Shown here in pieces: positions 11,330 to 18,006 of a DNA stretch of 30,807 bases; within the stretch, counting starts at the first letter, position 1, and every line of letters begins with the position of its first letter. The notes below the pieces were generated by a model, which was not told where the DNA came from, made no database searches, and was given only the letters and a program-made list of their open reading frames with translations. Made by a program: the position numbers and the translations under genes. This DNA comes from an uncultured Clostridia bacterium (lineage in GTDB: Bacteria > Bacillota_A > Clostridia > Christensenellales > UBA1242). Where the stretch lies: contig CANRFP010000005.1 in assembly GCA_947629895.1 (NCBI GenBank), positions 1 to 30,807 on the forward strand. Direction: 5' to 3'.

Positions 11330-11390
11330 CCTCTCCTTAAAGTGGAATAAAGCACGCCAGCATTTTACAATTTTATTTTACCACTTTAAG
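11330..11390 (-). promoter_or_regulatory. Leader inverted repeat overlapping the Shine-Dalgarno of the giant lipoprotein gene
   Basis: CTTAAAGTGG at 11336-11345 and CCACTTTAAG at 11381-11390 are a perfect 10-bp inverted repeat separated by 35 nt. On the minus-strand mRNA the downstream arm contains the first part (AAGG) of the ribosome site AAGGAGAGG that serves the ATG at 11323. If the arms pair, the ribosome site is partly masked. This suggests translational control by a ligand, temperature or protein. That is inference. Confidence 0.5.
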
Positions 11391-11588
11391 AGGCAGTTTA
11401 TCAAATAAAAATCAAAAAAAACATTTATTTTATTTAATTATATTAGAAAATAAAAAATCAGCAAAAAAATATTTATTCGCCGTTTGCCATGGAATTTTCA
11501 CGATTTTCAAAAAATTCAAAAAAAATAACATTTTTTATTAAAAAAATTGATTTTTTTGCTATTTTTTTAATAATTTTTTATTTTTTTA
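11391..11588. other. Very AT-rich intergenic stretch between the ferritin-like gene and the giant gene
   Basis: This stretch is dominated by runs of A or T with only a small GC island near 11478-11502. No open frame with a ribosome site was seen. The downstream end of the ferritin-like gene (stop at 11589) is followed on the minus strand by A/T-only inverted sequences and T-runs that could end transcription, but there is no GC-rich terminator stem. The region otherwise holds the candidate promoter of the giant lipoprotein gene. Confidence 0.6.
11437..11464 (-). promoter_or_regulatory. Candidate promoter of the giant lipoprotein gene
   Basis: Read on the minus strand, a perfect TATAAT (-10, 11437-11442) lies 16 nt downstream of TTGCTG (weak -35, 11459-11464). 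The predicted start near 11430 leaves a leader of about 105 nt that contains the inverted repeat at 11336-11390. The AT-rich background makes chance matches likely, so the call is tentative. Confidence 0.4.
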
Positions 11589-12050
11589 TTAATTTTTTCC
11601 AATTTTGAAGAAGTCCTCTTTCAATTTTCTTAACTCCAACTTTTTGTTGTTCAAAACGTCTTGCAAAAGTTGTTTTATTCCAAAAACTTCAATTTTGGAA
11701 ATTGAGCTTTTAACTTCAAGAATTGAATATTCCAAAAGTTCGATATCTTCCAAAAAGGCATCTTCAAACTTTTTTATGTATTGCACATTGCTGCCTGACA
11801 AAAATTTTCGCCCGGCGGAAAAATATTTGTTGTCGCCGCCAATTTTGATGATTATTTCGCTTAAAATCTTGCAATTTTCAAGTTCCAAAAGATACAATTC
11901 CTCAAAACAATTTACCAAATTTTCGTTAAAGAGTTTTGCGCGATTGTATTGATAAAAAAATTGCATGAAGCAGCAAAAACACCCTCTTGACCCTCCATAC
12001 AAATTTTGAATTAAGCCTTCATAATATGAATTAACTTTAAAGTTTTCCAT
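11589..12050 (-). CDS. Degenerate ferritin-like four-helix protein
   Basis: This is a 153-residue, all-helical protein with no signal peptide. The segment at residues 50-77, ELYLLELENCKILSEI followed by IKIGGDNKY, closely resembles helix 2 of small clostridial ferritin-like/rubrerythrin-like proteins, which usually read E-x-x-H...GGDP-x-Y. Here the expected metal ligands look lost: the His of ExxH is Asn59, and the last helix (LLQDVLNNKKLELRKL) lacks its ExxH pair. A cluster C24, C26, C27 sits where helix 1 normally has its Glu. The fold assignment is by recollection of the family pattern. The loss of ligands argues against ferroxidase activity. It lies downstream of the RluA-type gene but has its own promoter, whose -35 overlaps that gene's stop codon. 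No Shine-Dalgarno precedes the ATG. Confidence 0.55.
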   Translation of the reverse strand: MENFKVNSYYEGLIQNLYGGSRGCFCCFMQFFYQYNRAKLFNENLVNCFEELYLLELENCKILSEIIIKIGGDNKYFSAGRKFLSGSNVQYIKKFEDAFLEDIELLEYSILEVKSSISKIEVFGIKQLLQDVLNNKKLELRKLKEDFFKIGKN

Positions 12051-12057
12051 GTTTTTT

Positions 12058-12085
12058 ATTATGTTGTAAAAACAAAACTTGTCAA
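12058..12085 (-). promoter_or_regulatory. Promoter of the ferritin-like gene, apparently leaderless
   Basis: Minus-strand TTGACA (12080-12085), a 16-nt spacer, then CATAAT (12058-12063). The ATG begins only 8 nt after the -10 hexamer, so transcription should start at about 12051, one base before the start codon. The bases between are A-rich with no ribosome site, consistent with a leaderless message. The -35 overlaps the stop codon of the upstream RluA-type gene. Confidence 0.6.
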
Positions 12086-12897
12086 CTCACAAACCACTTT
12101 GGCTTTTTCTCAAATTCTCTAAAATTTAACTTTTCAAGGCCCAAATAATCAAATTTTAACAAAAAACATGCCAATTTTTGCTTATTTTCATGAAATTTTT
12201 TGTTATTTTCATTTTTTCCATATTTTCCATCGCCAATTATTGGGTGCCCAAGATGCGCAAGATGCGCCCTGATTTGATGCGTTTTTCCGCTTATAAGTTC
12301 CACCTGCAAAAGTGAAGTTTCCTCTCCCGCTTTAAGAGTTTTGATTTTTGTTTCAATCTCAACAGAGTTTTCGGCTTTTTTATCAAAAATTTTCACACTT
12401 GCTTTTTCGCTGTCTTTTGTCAAGTATGCTTTAAAAACTTTGTTAACTTCAAATTTTCCAATCACTTCTGCCACATAAATTTTGTGAACTCTGTGTTGCT
12501 TGAAGGCTTTTTTAAGAAGGTTTGCCGCTGTTTCATTTTTTGCAAACACCATAAGCCCTTCCGTGTTTCTGTCAAGCCTATGCACAGCAATGGCATCTTT
12601 TAAAACATTTTCAATTCCCTTTTCTCCCGCCGATTCCATGCCCGCATACTTATATATAATGTAATAATCCTCGCCCTCTTCCACAATTTCAAACTTCATT
12701 TCCAACATGTCTTGTGTGTAAAAGAAAGTGACCTCCTGTCCCGCCGCCACCATTTCATTTGTTTTTATCGGCTTTCCGTTGATTTTCACATCCTTCCCTC
12801 TAAGCATTTTGTTTACATCGGCAAAAGAGAATCCAAAATCTTGAAGAATCGGAACTATTTTTTTGTCTTTTTCTACTATTATCTCTTTCTTAATCAT
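12082..12897 (-). CDS. RluA-family RNA pseudouridine synthase
   Basis: The 271-residue protein isomerises specific uridines of rRNA or tRNA to pseudouridine in the cytoplasm. The N-terminal ~60 residues look like an S4 RNA-binding domain (VNKMLRGKDVKINGKPIKTNE). The catalytic motif HRLDRNTEGLMVFAK lies at 106-120 with Asp109 as the predicted nucleophile. The second conserved block GKTHQIRAHLAHLGHPIIGD is at 204-223. The length is a little short of the usual ~300 for RluC/RluD types, so the target site cannot be fixed. The start is the ATG at 12897. There is no Shine-Dalgarno, and the -10 element ends 7 nt upstream, suggesting a leaderless message. It is divergent from yabP. Confidence 0.93.
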   Translation of the reverse strand: MIKKEIIVEKDKKIVPILQDFGFSFADVNKMLRGKDVKINGKPIKTNEMVAAGQEVTFFYTQDMLEMKFEIVEEGEDYYIIYKYAGMESAGEKGIENVLKDAIAVHRLDRNTEGLMVFAKNETAANLLKKAFKQHRVHKIYVAEVIGKFEVNKVFKAYLTKDSEKASVKIFDKKAENSVEIETKIKTLKAGEETSLLQVELISGKTHQIRAHLAHLGHPIIGDGKYGKNENNKKFHENKQKLACFLLKFDYLGLEKLNFREFEKKPKWFVS

Positions 12898-12904
12898 ATT
12901 TTAT

Positions 12905-12933
12905 ATTATATAAAAACCAACAAACTTTTTCAA
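12905..12933 (-). promoter_or_regulatory. Promoter of the RluA-type gene, apparently leaderless
   Basis: Minus-strand TTGAAA (12928-12933), a 17-nt spacer and a perfect TATAAT (12905-12910). Only 7 nt separate the -10 from the ATG at 12897, placing the predicted start of transcription at about 12898. This is the same geometry as the promoter of the ferritin-like gene downstream. Confidence 0.65.
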
Positions 12934-12949
12934 GTAAAACGAGGTGAAT

Positions 12950-13198
12950 ATGGAACAAATATGTTTAGAGGACAGAAAGCAGCTTGTCATCAAAGGCGCA
13001 ACAAAAGTTGTGTCCTCCACAAGCACACAAGCGATTGTTGAGGTTTCCGACAGCAACCTAACAATTCTTGGGCACAACATTGAAGTCACAAAACTTGATT
13101 TGGAAAACAAAGAAGTGATTTTCAGCGGAAAATTCAACTGTTTGAAATACACGCAAAAAAACGAAAAGCAAAGTTTGCTCAAAAGGATTTTTAAATAG
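12950..13198 (+). CDS. yabP: YabP-family sporulation protein
   Basis: This 82-residue small beta-rich protein matches YabP. The pattern is: short N-terminus, RKQLVIKGATKVVSS, a central SNLTILGHNIEVTKLDLE, then VIFSGKFNCLKYTQK and a basic C-terminus ending LLKRIFK. In Bacillus subtilis YabP is needed for normal spore formation; its biochemistry is not settled. The start chosen is the ATG at 12950, because GAGGTG at 12941-12946 is then a properly spaced ribosome site. A GTG at 12944 would use that same site as its own codon. The stop overlaps the GTG start of yabQ by one base, so the two are translationally coupled. Confidence 0.88.
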   Translation: MEQICLEDRKQLVIKGATKVVSSTSTQAIVEVSDSNLTILGHNIEVTKLDLENKEVIFSGKFNCLKYTQKNEKQSLLKRIFK

Positions 13199-13551
13199 TG
13201 TTGTATGAAGCGCTGTCACAGCCAACCATATTTTTGTGGATGACTTTTGCGGGATTTTGTTCTGGATTTTTGTTTGATTTAAAAACAATAATTTGGCTTT
13301 ATTTTAAAAAAAATAAAATTTTGGAGCATTTTTTAACGTTTTTTTGCACTTTTTTCATGCTTTTTTTGTGTTTTTTCTTTAATTTAAAATTTAATTATGG
13401 ACAATTTAGGTTCTTTTCCCTTATGTCTTTTACTCTCGCTTTTTGCATAGAAAGATACTTTGTCAAAAATTTTCTTGCAAATCCACTTCTAAAATGTTAC
13501 AATAAACTGAGGGCAAGAAATGGAAGGAAAAGAGCCAAAAAGAAAGTTTAG
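13198..13551 (+). CDS. yabQ: YabQ-like spore cortex membrane protein
   Basis: This 117-residue integral membrane protein has three hydrophobic segments at about residues 10-35, 43-64 and 70-88 and a basic tail (RARNGRKRAKKKV). Size, topology and position directly after yabP match YabQ, which is needed for cortex formation and sits in the mother-cell membrane around the forespore. The motif around FAGFCSGFLFDL near the first segment fits the family. It starts at GTG 13198, overlapping the yabP stop, with AAAAGGA about 9 nt upstream. Its last 32 nt overlap the next gene. Confidence 0.82.
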   Translation: MLYEALSQPTIFLWMTFAGFCSGFLFDLKTIIWLYFKKNKILEHFLTFFCTFFMLFLCFFFNLKFNYGQFRFFSLMSFTLAFCIERYFVKNFLANPLLKCYNKLRARNGRKRAKKKV

Positions 13552-13759
13552 TTTTTTTGAAATCACATCCATCATTTTGATAGTTTTGCTTGTGGTTGGA
13601 ATTTTTGTTGAAATCATTGTGATGACAAACCTTAAAGGCAAAACAGAAAATCTTCAAAAGGAAGAGAAGGAAATTCCAAGTCCAGAACAAGAAAACTTTA
13701 GCCCAATTTTAAATTCGTATCTTGAAAAAATTGAAGCATCAATCAAAACAAAAGATTGA
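13520..13759 (+). CDS. Short DivIC/FtsB-like septum protein (probable)
   Basis: A 79-residue single-pass membrane protein: a basic cytoplasmic N-terminus (MEGKEPKRKF), one hydrophobic segment at about 12-34, then a charged segment (NLKGKTENLQKEEKEI) that could start a coiled coil. That topology and its place right after yabP-yabQ match divIC in Bacillus, which acts with FtsL and DivIB at the division septum. It is shorter than usual DivIC (~100-125 residues), and the coiled coil is broken early by Pro53 and Pro55. The identification rests mainly on gene order. The ATG lies inside the end of yabQ. The stop lies inside a terminator stem. Confidence 0.5.
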   Translation: MEGKEPKRKFSFFEITSIILIVLLVVGIFVEIIVMTNLKGKTENLQKEEKEIPSPEQENFSPILNSYLEKIEASIKTKD

Positions 13760-13767
13760 TGCTTTTT
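13734..13767. terminator. Bidirectional terminator inside two convergent gene ends
   Basis: AAGCATCAATC (13734-13744) and GATTGATGCTT (13754-13764) form a perfect 11-bp stem with a 9-nt loop. On the plus strand it is followed by a T run; on the minus strand by TTCAATTTTTTC. The stop codons of the DivIC-like gene (13757-13759) and of the convergent cvpA-like gene (13743-13745) both lie in or against the stem. Confidence 0.8.
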
Positions 13768-14393
13768 GTTATTATATTTTCATAAATCCATTTTGAAACA
13801 ATTCCGTTTTCAACAAATTTTAGCAAACTTTCGTTTAAACTTAGATGCGCAATTGAAGAGAGAACAAAAAACAGCAGCATTGCAATAAGCACCCCTTCCA
13901 CAATTCCAAGCACACCGCCCAATGTTCTGTTTAAAAACCCCAGGCCAAAGCCAAGCACAAATTTGTTTAGAAAAAACTGCAAAACCTTTAAAAAAATGCA
14001 AAATATAATAAACAAAACAACAAAAGCAATGATTTTGTTAAGCAAAAGGCTTATTTTAGGCGCCAAAATTTCCCCAGCAGAAAGGTTGCCCTCAAAGGAC
14101 AAGTCGCCCAAAAGTTTGGACAAAAAAGCGTAAAAAATTCCCGCCTGAGCAAGGGCAGACTGAAGTTCTTCAACAGATGAAAAAGTTCCAGAAATTTTTG
14201 AGTTTATCAAGCCTTCAAAATTGGCGGAAAAATTGAACCAATTTGAAAACATTTCACCAACCGCGCCGCACAATTTCCAAGACAAAAACGCCACAAGTGA
14301 AACGCCAACCAATGAAAAAACCGTTGAGAGAAACCCCTTAAAAAATCCCCTCAAAAAGAAAATTGAAGTTAGCGCCAAAAGCAAAATGTCCAC
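13743..14393 (-). CDS. CvpA-family membrane protein
   Basis: A 216-residue protein with four or five hydrophobic segments. The N-terminal DILLLALTSIFFLRGFFKGF and the later GFLNRTLGGVLGIVEGVLIA are typical of the CvpA (colicin V production) family; the 'N-R-x-x-G-G-x-x-G' block is the best family mark. Its role in Bacillota is poorly understood. It starts at GTG 14393; no in-frame ATG and no good ribosome site exist upstream, so expression may depend on read-through from pflA, which ends 48 nt upstream. The 3' end overlaps the convergent DivIC-like gene by 17 bp within a shared terminator. Confidence 0.85.
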   Translation of the reverse strand: MDILLLALTSIFFLRGFFKGFLSTVFSLVGVSLVAFLSWKLCGAVGEMFSNWFNFSANFEGLINSKISGTFSSVEELQSALAQAGIFYAFLSKLLGDLSFEGNLSAGEILAPKISLLLNKIIAFVVLFIIFCIFLKVLQFFLNKFVLGFGLGFLNRTLGGVLGIVEGVLIAMLLFFVLSSIAHLSLNESLLKFVENGIVSKWIYENIITKSINLLF

Positions 14394-14441
14394 GCATAAA
14401 TTTTTTACACATTCTTTTGTTTTAAAACAAAAAAGGACTTG

Positions 14442-15149
14442 TTAAGCCCTCAAATATTTTTCCAAATTTTTGCATTTTTTCTTGTCCATTTCTGGCAAGC
14501 CTTCCAACCTATACTTTATTCCAAGTTTTTTGTATTTGCTTTCCGCCATGCTGTGATAAGGCAAAAGCTCAACCTTTTCAACATATTTCAACTTGTCAAC
14601 AAAAGCCTTTAATTTTAAAACGCTTTCTTTGTTGTCGTTGTAATTTGGCAAAATCACCTGTCTAATCCACATTTTTTTGCGTTTTTTTTGACATTTTTCA
14701 ACAAATTTATAAAATTTATCTATTTTTTGCGCAACCAAATCCTCATATTTGTCAGCATCCAATTCCTTAACATCCAACAAAATTAGGTCAGTGTATTTTA
14801 AAAGTTCGTCACTTGCTTCGCCAAAACCTGAGGTGTCAAGGCAAGTGTGGATGCCCTCTTTTTTGCAGAGCTTAAAAACTTCTGTCACAAATTTTTCTTG
14901 CATTAAAGGCTCGCCACCAGACATTGTGACGCCACCATGATTTTTGAAATATATCCTATACCTTTTAATTTTGTCCACAAGCTGTTTTGGCGTGAAGGTC
15001 ATTTTGATTTCGTTTGCATTCCACATTTCAGGGTTGTGACAATAGGCACACCTAAGCGGGCAGCCCTGCAAAAAAACCACAAACCGCACACCCGGTCCGT
15101 CCAACAGCCCCATGCTTTCAAAACTATCTACATTTCCTTTAACCATCAT
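14442..15149 (-). CDS. pflA: Pyruvate formate-lyase-activating enzyme (radical SAM)
   Basis: This 235-residue radical SAM enzyme makes the glycyl radical on PflB using S-adenosylmethionine and a [4Fe-4S] cluster. Residues 30-37, CPLRCAYC, are the CxxxCxxC cluster motif (C30, C34, C37). MSGGEPLMQ follows at about 78-86, and the N-terminal [22 protein letters not shown] is the usual PflA opening. The length is normal. The start codon forms an ATGATG that overlaps the pflB stop TGA (ATGA overlap). The second ATG (15146) is better spaced from the weak GAGAG site, so either may be used. Coupling to pflB fits the need for the activase with its target. Confidence 0.97.
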   Translation of the reverse strand: MMVKGNVDSFESMGLLDGPGVRFVVFLQGCPLRCAYCHNPEMWNANEIKMTFTPKQLVDKIKRYRIYFKNHGGVTMSGGEPLMQEKFVTEVFKLCKKEGIHTCLDTSGFGEASDELLKYTDLILLDVKELDADKYEDLVAQKIDKFYKFVEKCQKKRKKMWIRQVILPNYNDNKESVLKLKAFVDKLKYVEKVELLPYHSMAESKYKKLGIKYRLEGLPEMDKKKCKNLEKYLRA

Positions 15150-17371
15150 CTTCTCTCGTGAAAAGTTCTTGCAATAACCTCTTCTTGATGCGCCCTTGAA
15201 AGTCTGTTAAAATTGACAGCGTAGCCCGAAACTCTTATTGTCAAATTTGGATATTTCCAAGGATTGTTCATTGCATCAATTAAAAGGTCGCGATTTAAAA
15301 CATTAACATTTAAATGTTGGGCATTTTGCATAAAATATCCGTCCAAAATTGAAACAAGATTTTCCACTCTTTCCTTGTCGCTGTGCCCAAGCGCATCCGG
15401 AACGATTGAAAAAGTGTTTGAAATTCCGTCTTGGCAACAATCTTTGTATGGGATTTTTGCAACAGAATTAAGTGAAGCCAAAGCCCCAGACAAATCTCTT
15501 TCATGCATTGGATTTGCCCCCGGAGCAAAAGGCTCTCCCTTGTGCCTGCCATCTGGAGTTGCGCCCGTCTTTTTGCCATACATAACATTTGAGGTGATTG
15601 TTAAAAGTGACAACGTATGTTTTGCGCCACGATAACAATTGTGTTTTTTCAAGCAAGAATAGAAGAATTTCACAAGGTCAACCGCAATTTTATCAACTCT
15701 GTCATCATCGTTTCCAAACTTTGGAAAATCGCCTTCAACTTTAAAGTCAACAATAATTCCGTTTTCGTCCCTTCTTGGCATAACTTTTGCATATTTTATT
15801 GCACTTAAACTGTCTGCCGCAACTGAAAAGCCGGCAACACCAAATGCCATAAGCCTGTCCACATTGGTGTCATGCAGCGCCATTTGTTCTCGCTCATAGG
15901 CATATTTATCGTGCATATAATGAATCACGTTCATGGCATCAACATAGGTTTTTGCAACTTTTTCAAGCGTTTTTTTGTAATCCTTCCAAACTTTTTCAAA
16001 AGAAAGAACTTTTTCCGTGTTTTTTTGCAGCCCTTCCACCACAAGTTTTCCGGACATTTCATCCACGCCGCCATTCAAAGAATAGAGCAAAGATTTTGCC
16101 AAGTTGCACCTAGCGCCAAAAAACTGCATTTGCTTTCCAACTCTCATTGCGGAAACGCAGCACGCGATGGCATAATCGCAGCCAAAAATTGGGCGCATAA
16201 CGTTGTCGCCTTCATATTGAATTGCATCTGTTTGAATGGAAATTTTTGCACAAAACTTTTTGAAGTTTGTTGGAAGTTTTTCCGACCAAAGCACAGTTAA
16301 GTTTGGCTCTGGGGAAGGATTGAGATTGATTAACGTTTGCAAAAATCTAAATGAATTTTTGGTGACCAAACTTTTTGTGTCGTTTGCCATTCCACCAATG
16401 CTTTCAGTCACCCAAGTTGGGTCGCCCGCAAAAATTTCATCATAATCTGGCGTTCTCAAATGGCGGACAAGCCTAAGTTTAATAACAAATTGGTCAACAA
16501 GTTCTTGCGCGCCCTCTTCGGTAAGCGTGCCATTTTTCATGTCGCGCTCTATGAATATATCCAAAAAAGTTGACGTTCTTCCCAAACTCATTGCCGCGCC
16601 GTTGTTTTCTTTTACGGATGCAAGATAGCCAAAATACAGCCACTGAAAGGCCTCTTGTGCATTCTTGGCTGGCTGAGAAATGTCAAAGCCATATCCTGCT
16701 GCCATTTTCTTCACTTCTTCAAGTGCCTTAATCTGCTCGGCAACTTCTTCGCGGTGTCTGATGTTCTCTTCGCTTGAAACGTCCATTTTCAGCCATTCAT
16801 TTTGTTTTTCTTCAATCAGTCTGTCAAGGCCATACAGTGCAACGCGCCTATAATCTCCAATGATTCTTCCGCGCCCATAGGCATCCGGCAAGCCCGTTAA
16901 AAGCCCCGCCGAACGCGCCCTCCTTATTTCTGGCGTGTAGGCATCAAAAACGCCGTCATTATGCGTTTTTCTAAATTCCAAAAAATGTTTTTCAAGCACA
17001 GGGTCAAGATGTTTATTATAGGCATCAAGCGCCTTTTTTGCCGTTCTTGTGCCGCCATACAAATTGACAATTCTTTTCAAAGGCTTGTCCGTTTGAAGCC
17101 CAAAAATAACCTCGTTGGGCTGGTCTATGTAGCCCGGAGCAAAATTGTTTATGCCAGAAATCACCTTTGTTTCAACATCCAGCAGCCCCGTTTTTCTTTC
17201 TTTGACAAGAAGTTGCTCACATTTGTGCCAAACTTTTTGTGTTTTTTCTGTTGGCCCAACAAGAAATTTGTCCGTGCCTTTATATTCCTTATAGTTTGCC
17301 AAAATAAAATCGGCAACATCTATTTCCTTTTTCCATTTGTTTCCTTTAAAACCTTCCCAAGCCTCAATCAT
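15146..17371 (-). CDS. pflB: Formate C-acetyltransferase (pyruvate formate-lyase)
   Basis: The 741-residue glycyl-radical enzyme converts pyruvate and CoA to acetyl-CoA and formate during anaerobic growth. The adjacent catalytic cysteines are C404-C405 in [10 protein letters not shown]. The C-terminal radical loop [13 protein letters not shown] places the radical glycine at about Gly716. Other hallmarks include [16 protein letters not shown] near 166-181. Length and ends agree with full-length PflB, and nothing looks broken. It begins at ATG 17371 with AAAGGAGC as ribosome site and has its own promoter and leader dyad. pflA follows with overlapping codons. The radical makes the enzyme oxygen-sensitive, supporting an anaerobic host. 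Confidence 0.98.
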   Translation of the reverse strand: MIEAWEGFKGNKWKKEIDVADFILANYKEYKGTDKFLVGPTEKTQKVWHKCEQLLVKERKTGLLDVETKVISGINNFAPGYIDQPNEVIFGLQTDKPLKRIVNLYGGTRTAKKALDAYNKHLDPVLEKHFLEFRKTHNDGVFDAYTPEIRRARSAGLLTGLPDAYGRGRIIGDYRRVALYGLDRLIEEKQNEWLKMDVSSEENIRHREEVAEQIKALEEVKKMAAGYGFDISQPAKNAQEAFQWLYFGYLASVKENNGAAMSLGRTSTFLDIFIERDMKNGTLTEEGAQELVDQFVIKLRLVRHLRTPDYDEIFAGDPTWVTESIGGMANDTKSLVTKNSFRFLQTLINLNPSPEPNLTVLWSEKLPTNFKKFCAKISIQTDAIQYEGDNVMRPIFGCDYAIACCVSAMRVGKQMQFFGARCNLAKSLLYSLNGGVDEMSGKLVVEGLQKNTEKVLSFEKVWKDYKKTLEKVAKTYVDAMNVIHYMHDKYAYEREQMALHDTNVDRLMAFGVAGFSVAADSLSAIKYAKVMPRRDENGIIVDFKVEGDFPKFGNDDDRVDKIAVDLVKFFYSCLKKHNCYRGAKHTLSLLTITSNVMYGKKTGATPDGRHKGEPFAPGANPMHERDLSGALASLNSVAKIPYKDCCQDGISNTFSIVPDALGHSDKERVENLVSILDGYFMQNAQHLNVNVLNRDLLIDAMNNPWKYPNLTIRVSGYAVNFNRLSRAHQEEVIARTFHERR

Positions 17372-17394
17372 AATTGCTCCTTTTAATGATAAAA

Positions 17395-17414
17395 AATGTA
17401 ATTTTAATTACATT
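17395..17414. promoter_or_regulatory. Dyad in the pflB leader (possible operator)
   Basis: AATGTAATT (17395-17403) and AATTACATT (17406-17414) are 9-bp arms around a 2-nt centre. The dyad lies just downstream of the predicted pflB transcription start (near 17420), where a bound repressor would block elongation. The sequence is not an obvious Rex, Crp/Fnr or cre site. An AT-rich chance palindrome is possible. Confidence 0.4.
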
Positions 17415-17426
17415 CTTTATACGCAT

Positions 17427-17455
17427 ATTTTATTATAATTTTCTTTTGTTGTCAA
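17427..17455 (-). promoter_or_regulatory. pflB promoter
   Basis: Minus-strand consensus TTGACA (17450-17455), a 17-nt spacer and TAAAAT (17427-17432). The spacing and -35 are ideal for the housekeeping sigma factor. The predicted leader is about 50 nt and contains the dyad at 17395-17414. Confidence 0.75.
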
Positions 17456-17466
17456 TTAAAATTGTA

Positions 17467-17940
17467 TTAAACATCCTCTCTCGCTTCGTTTGCCGGCAAA
17501 AGCGTTTTGATAAATTGGTCAAACTCACTCATATCTTTTTCATCAAGGTCGATGTATATGCATCTGCCATTGTAAACGCCGTTGTTGCCGCGAATAAGAT
17601 TGAACGCGTGATAATCCTTGTCCACCTTAAAAACAAGTTCGTCAAAAGGCAAGCCGTTCACCTCAAAAAGCCCGTCAAACTTCATTGAAACAAAATTGCC
17701 ACTCTTCAACTCTTCTGCAAACATCTCTGGCGTTGTCACCCCAAAGGCTGGCATGGTTTTTGAGCCTTCAAACAACTGCTCAATTTGCATGAAAAGTTGG
17801 TCTTGCTGCTCTTGAGAAAGTTCGATTGTGTTGCCATCAACAATCAAATTTGTTTGCGCCACATAAGGCAAAACGTCAATGGCTTCAAAAAATGACATTA
17901 TCATAAGTGGTATCCCCATAAAAAAGAATAAAAATTTCAT
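17467..17940 (-). CDS. Membrane-anchored protein of unknown function
   Basis: I do not recognise this 157-residue protein. Residues 1-25 are strongly hydrophobic (MKFLFFFMGIPLMIMSFFEA), which suggests a signal anchor or uncleaved signal peptide with the rest outside the membrane. The remainder is acidic, with an Asp-rich end (IYIDLDEKDMSEFDQF). No cysteine-based lipobox or enzyme motif is visible. The start at ATG 17940 has GAGGTG five bases upstream. It follows the two ABC-exporter genes after 66 nt with no clear promoter between, so it may belong to their operon. Its ribosome site and start codon lie in a perfect 12-bp inverted repeat. Confidence 0.7.
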   Translation of the reverse strand: MKFLFFFMGIPLMIMSFFEAIDVLPYVAQTNLIVDGNTIELSQEQQDQLFMQIEQLFEGSKTMPAFGVTTPEMFAEELKSGNFVSMKFDGLFEVNGLPFDELVFKVDKDYHAFNLIRGNNGVYNGRCIYIDLDEKDMSEFDQFIKTLLPANEAREDV

Positions 17941-17990
17941 AAAAACACCTCTTTTTCAGCATTATTTTGCAAAAAATTGGTGTTTTTATG
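17938..17990 (-). promoter_or_regulatory. Perfect inverted repeat that can mask the start site of the downstream gene
   Basis: CATAAAAACACC (17938-17949) and GGTGTTTTTATG (17979-17990) are perfect 12-bp arms separated by 29 nt. On the minus-strand mRNA the downstream arm holds the GGTG of the ribosome site plus the AUG at 17940. Pairing would hide the whole start region. It could also act as a weak terminator after the ABC genes, but the stem is AT-rich. Confidence 0.55.
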
Positions 17991-18006
17991 CGTTTTTTAT
18001 AAAAAA

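Noticed and set aside
12874..12902. A sporulation (sigma-E-like) promoter for yabP
   Set aside because: CATATTTT at 12895 resembles a sigma-E -10, but no matching -35 at the right spacing was found in this AT-rich region.
12944..12949. GTG start for yabP two codons upstream
   Set aside because: The GTG lies in the GAGGTG ribosome site that serves the ATG at 12950, which is the better start.
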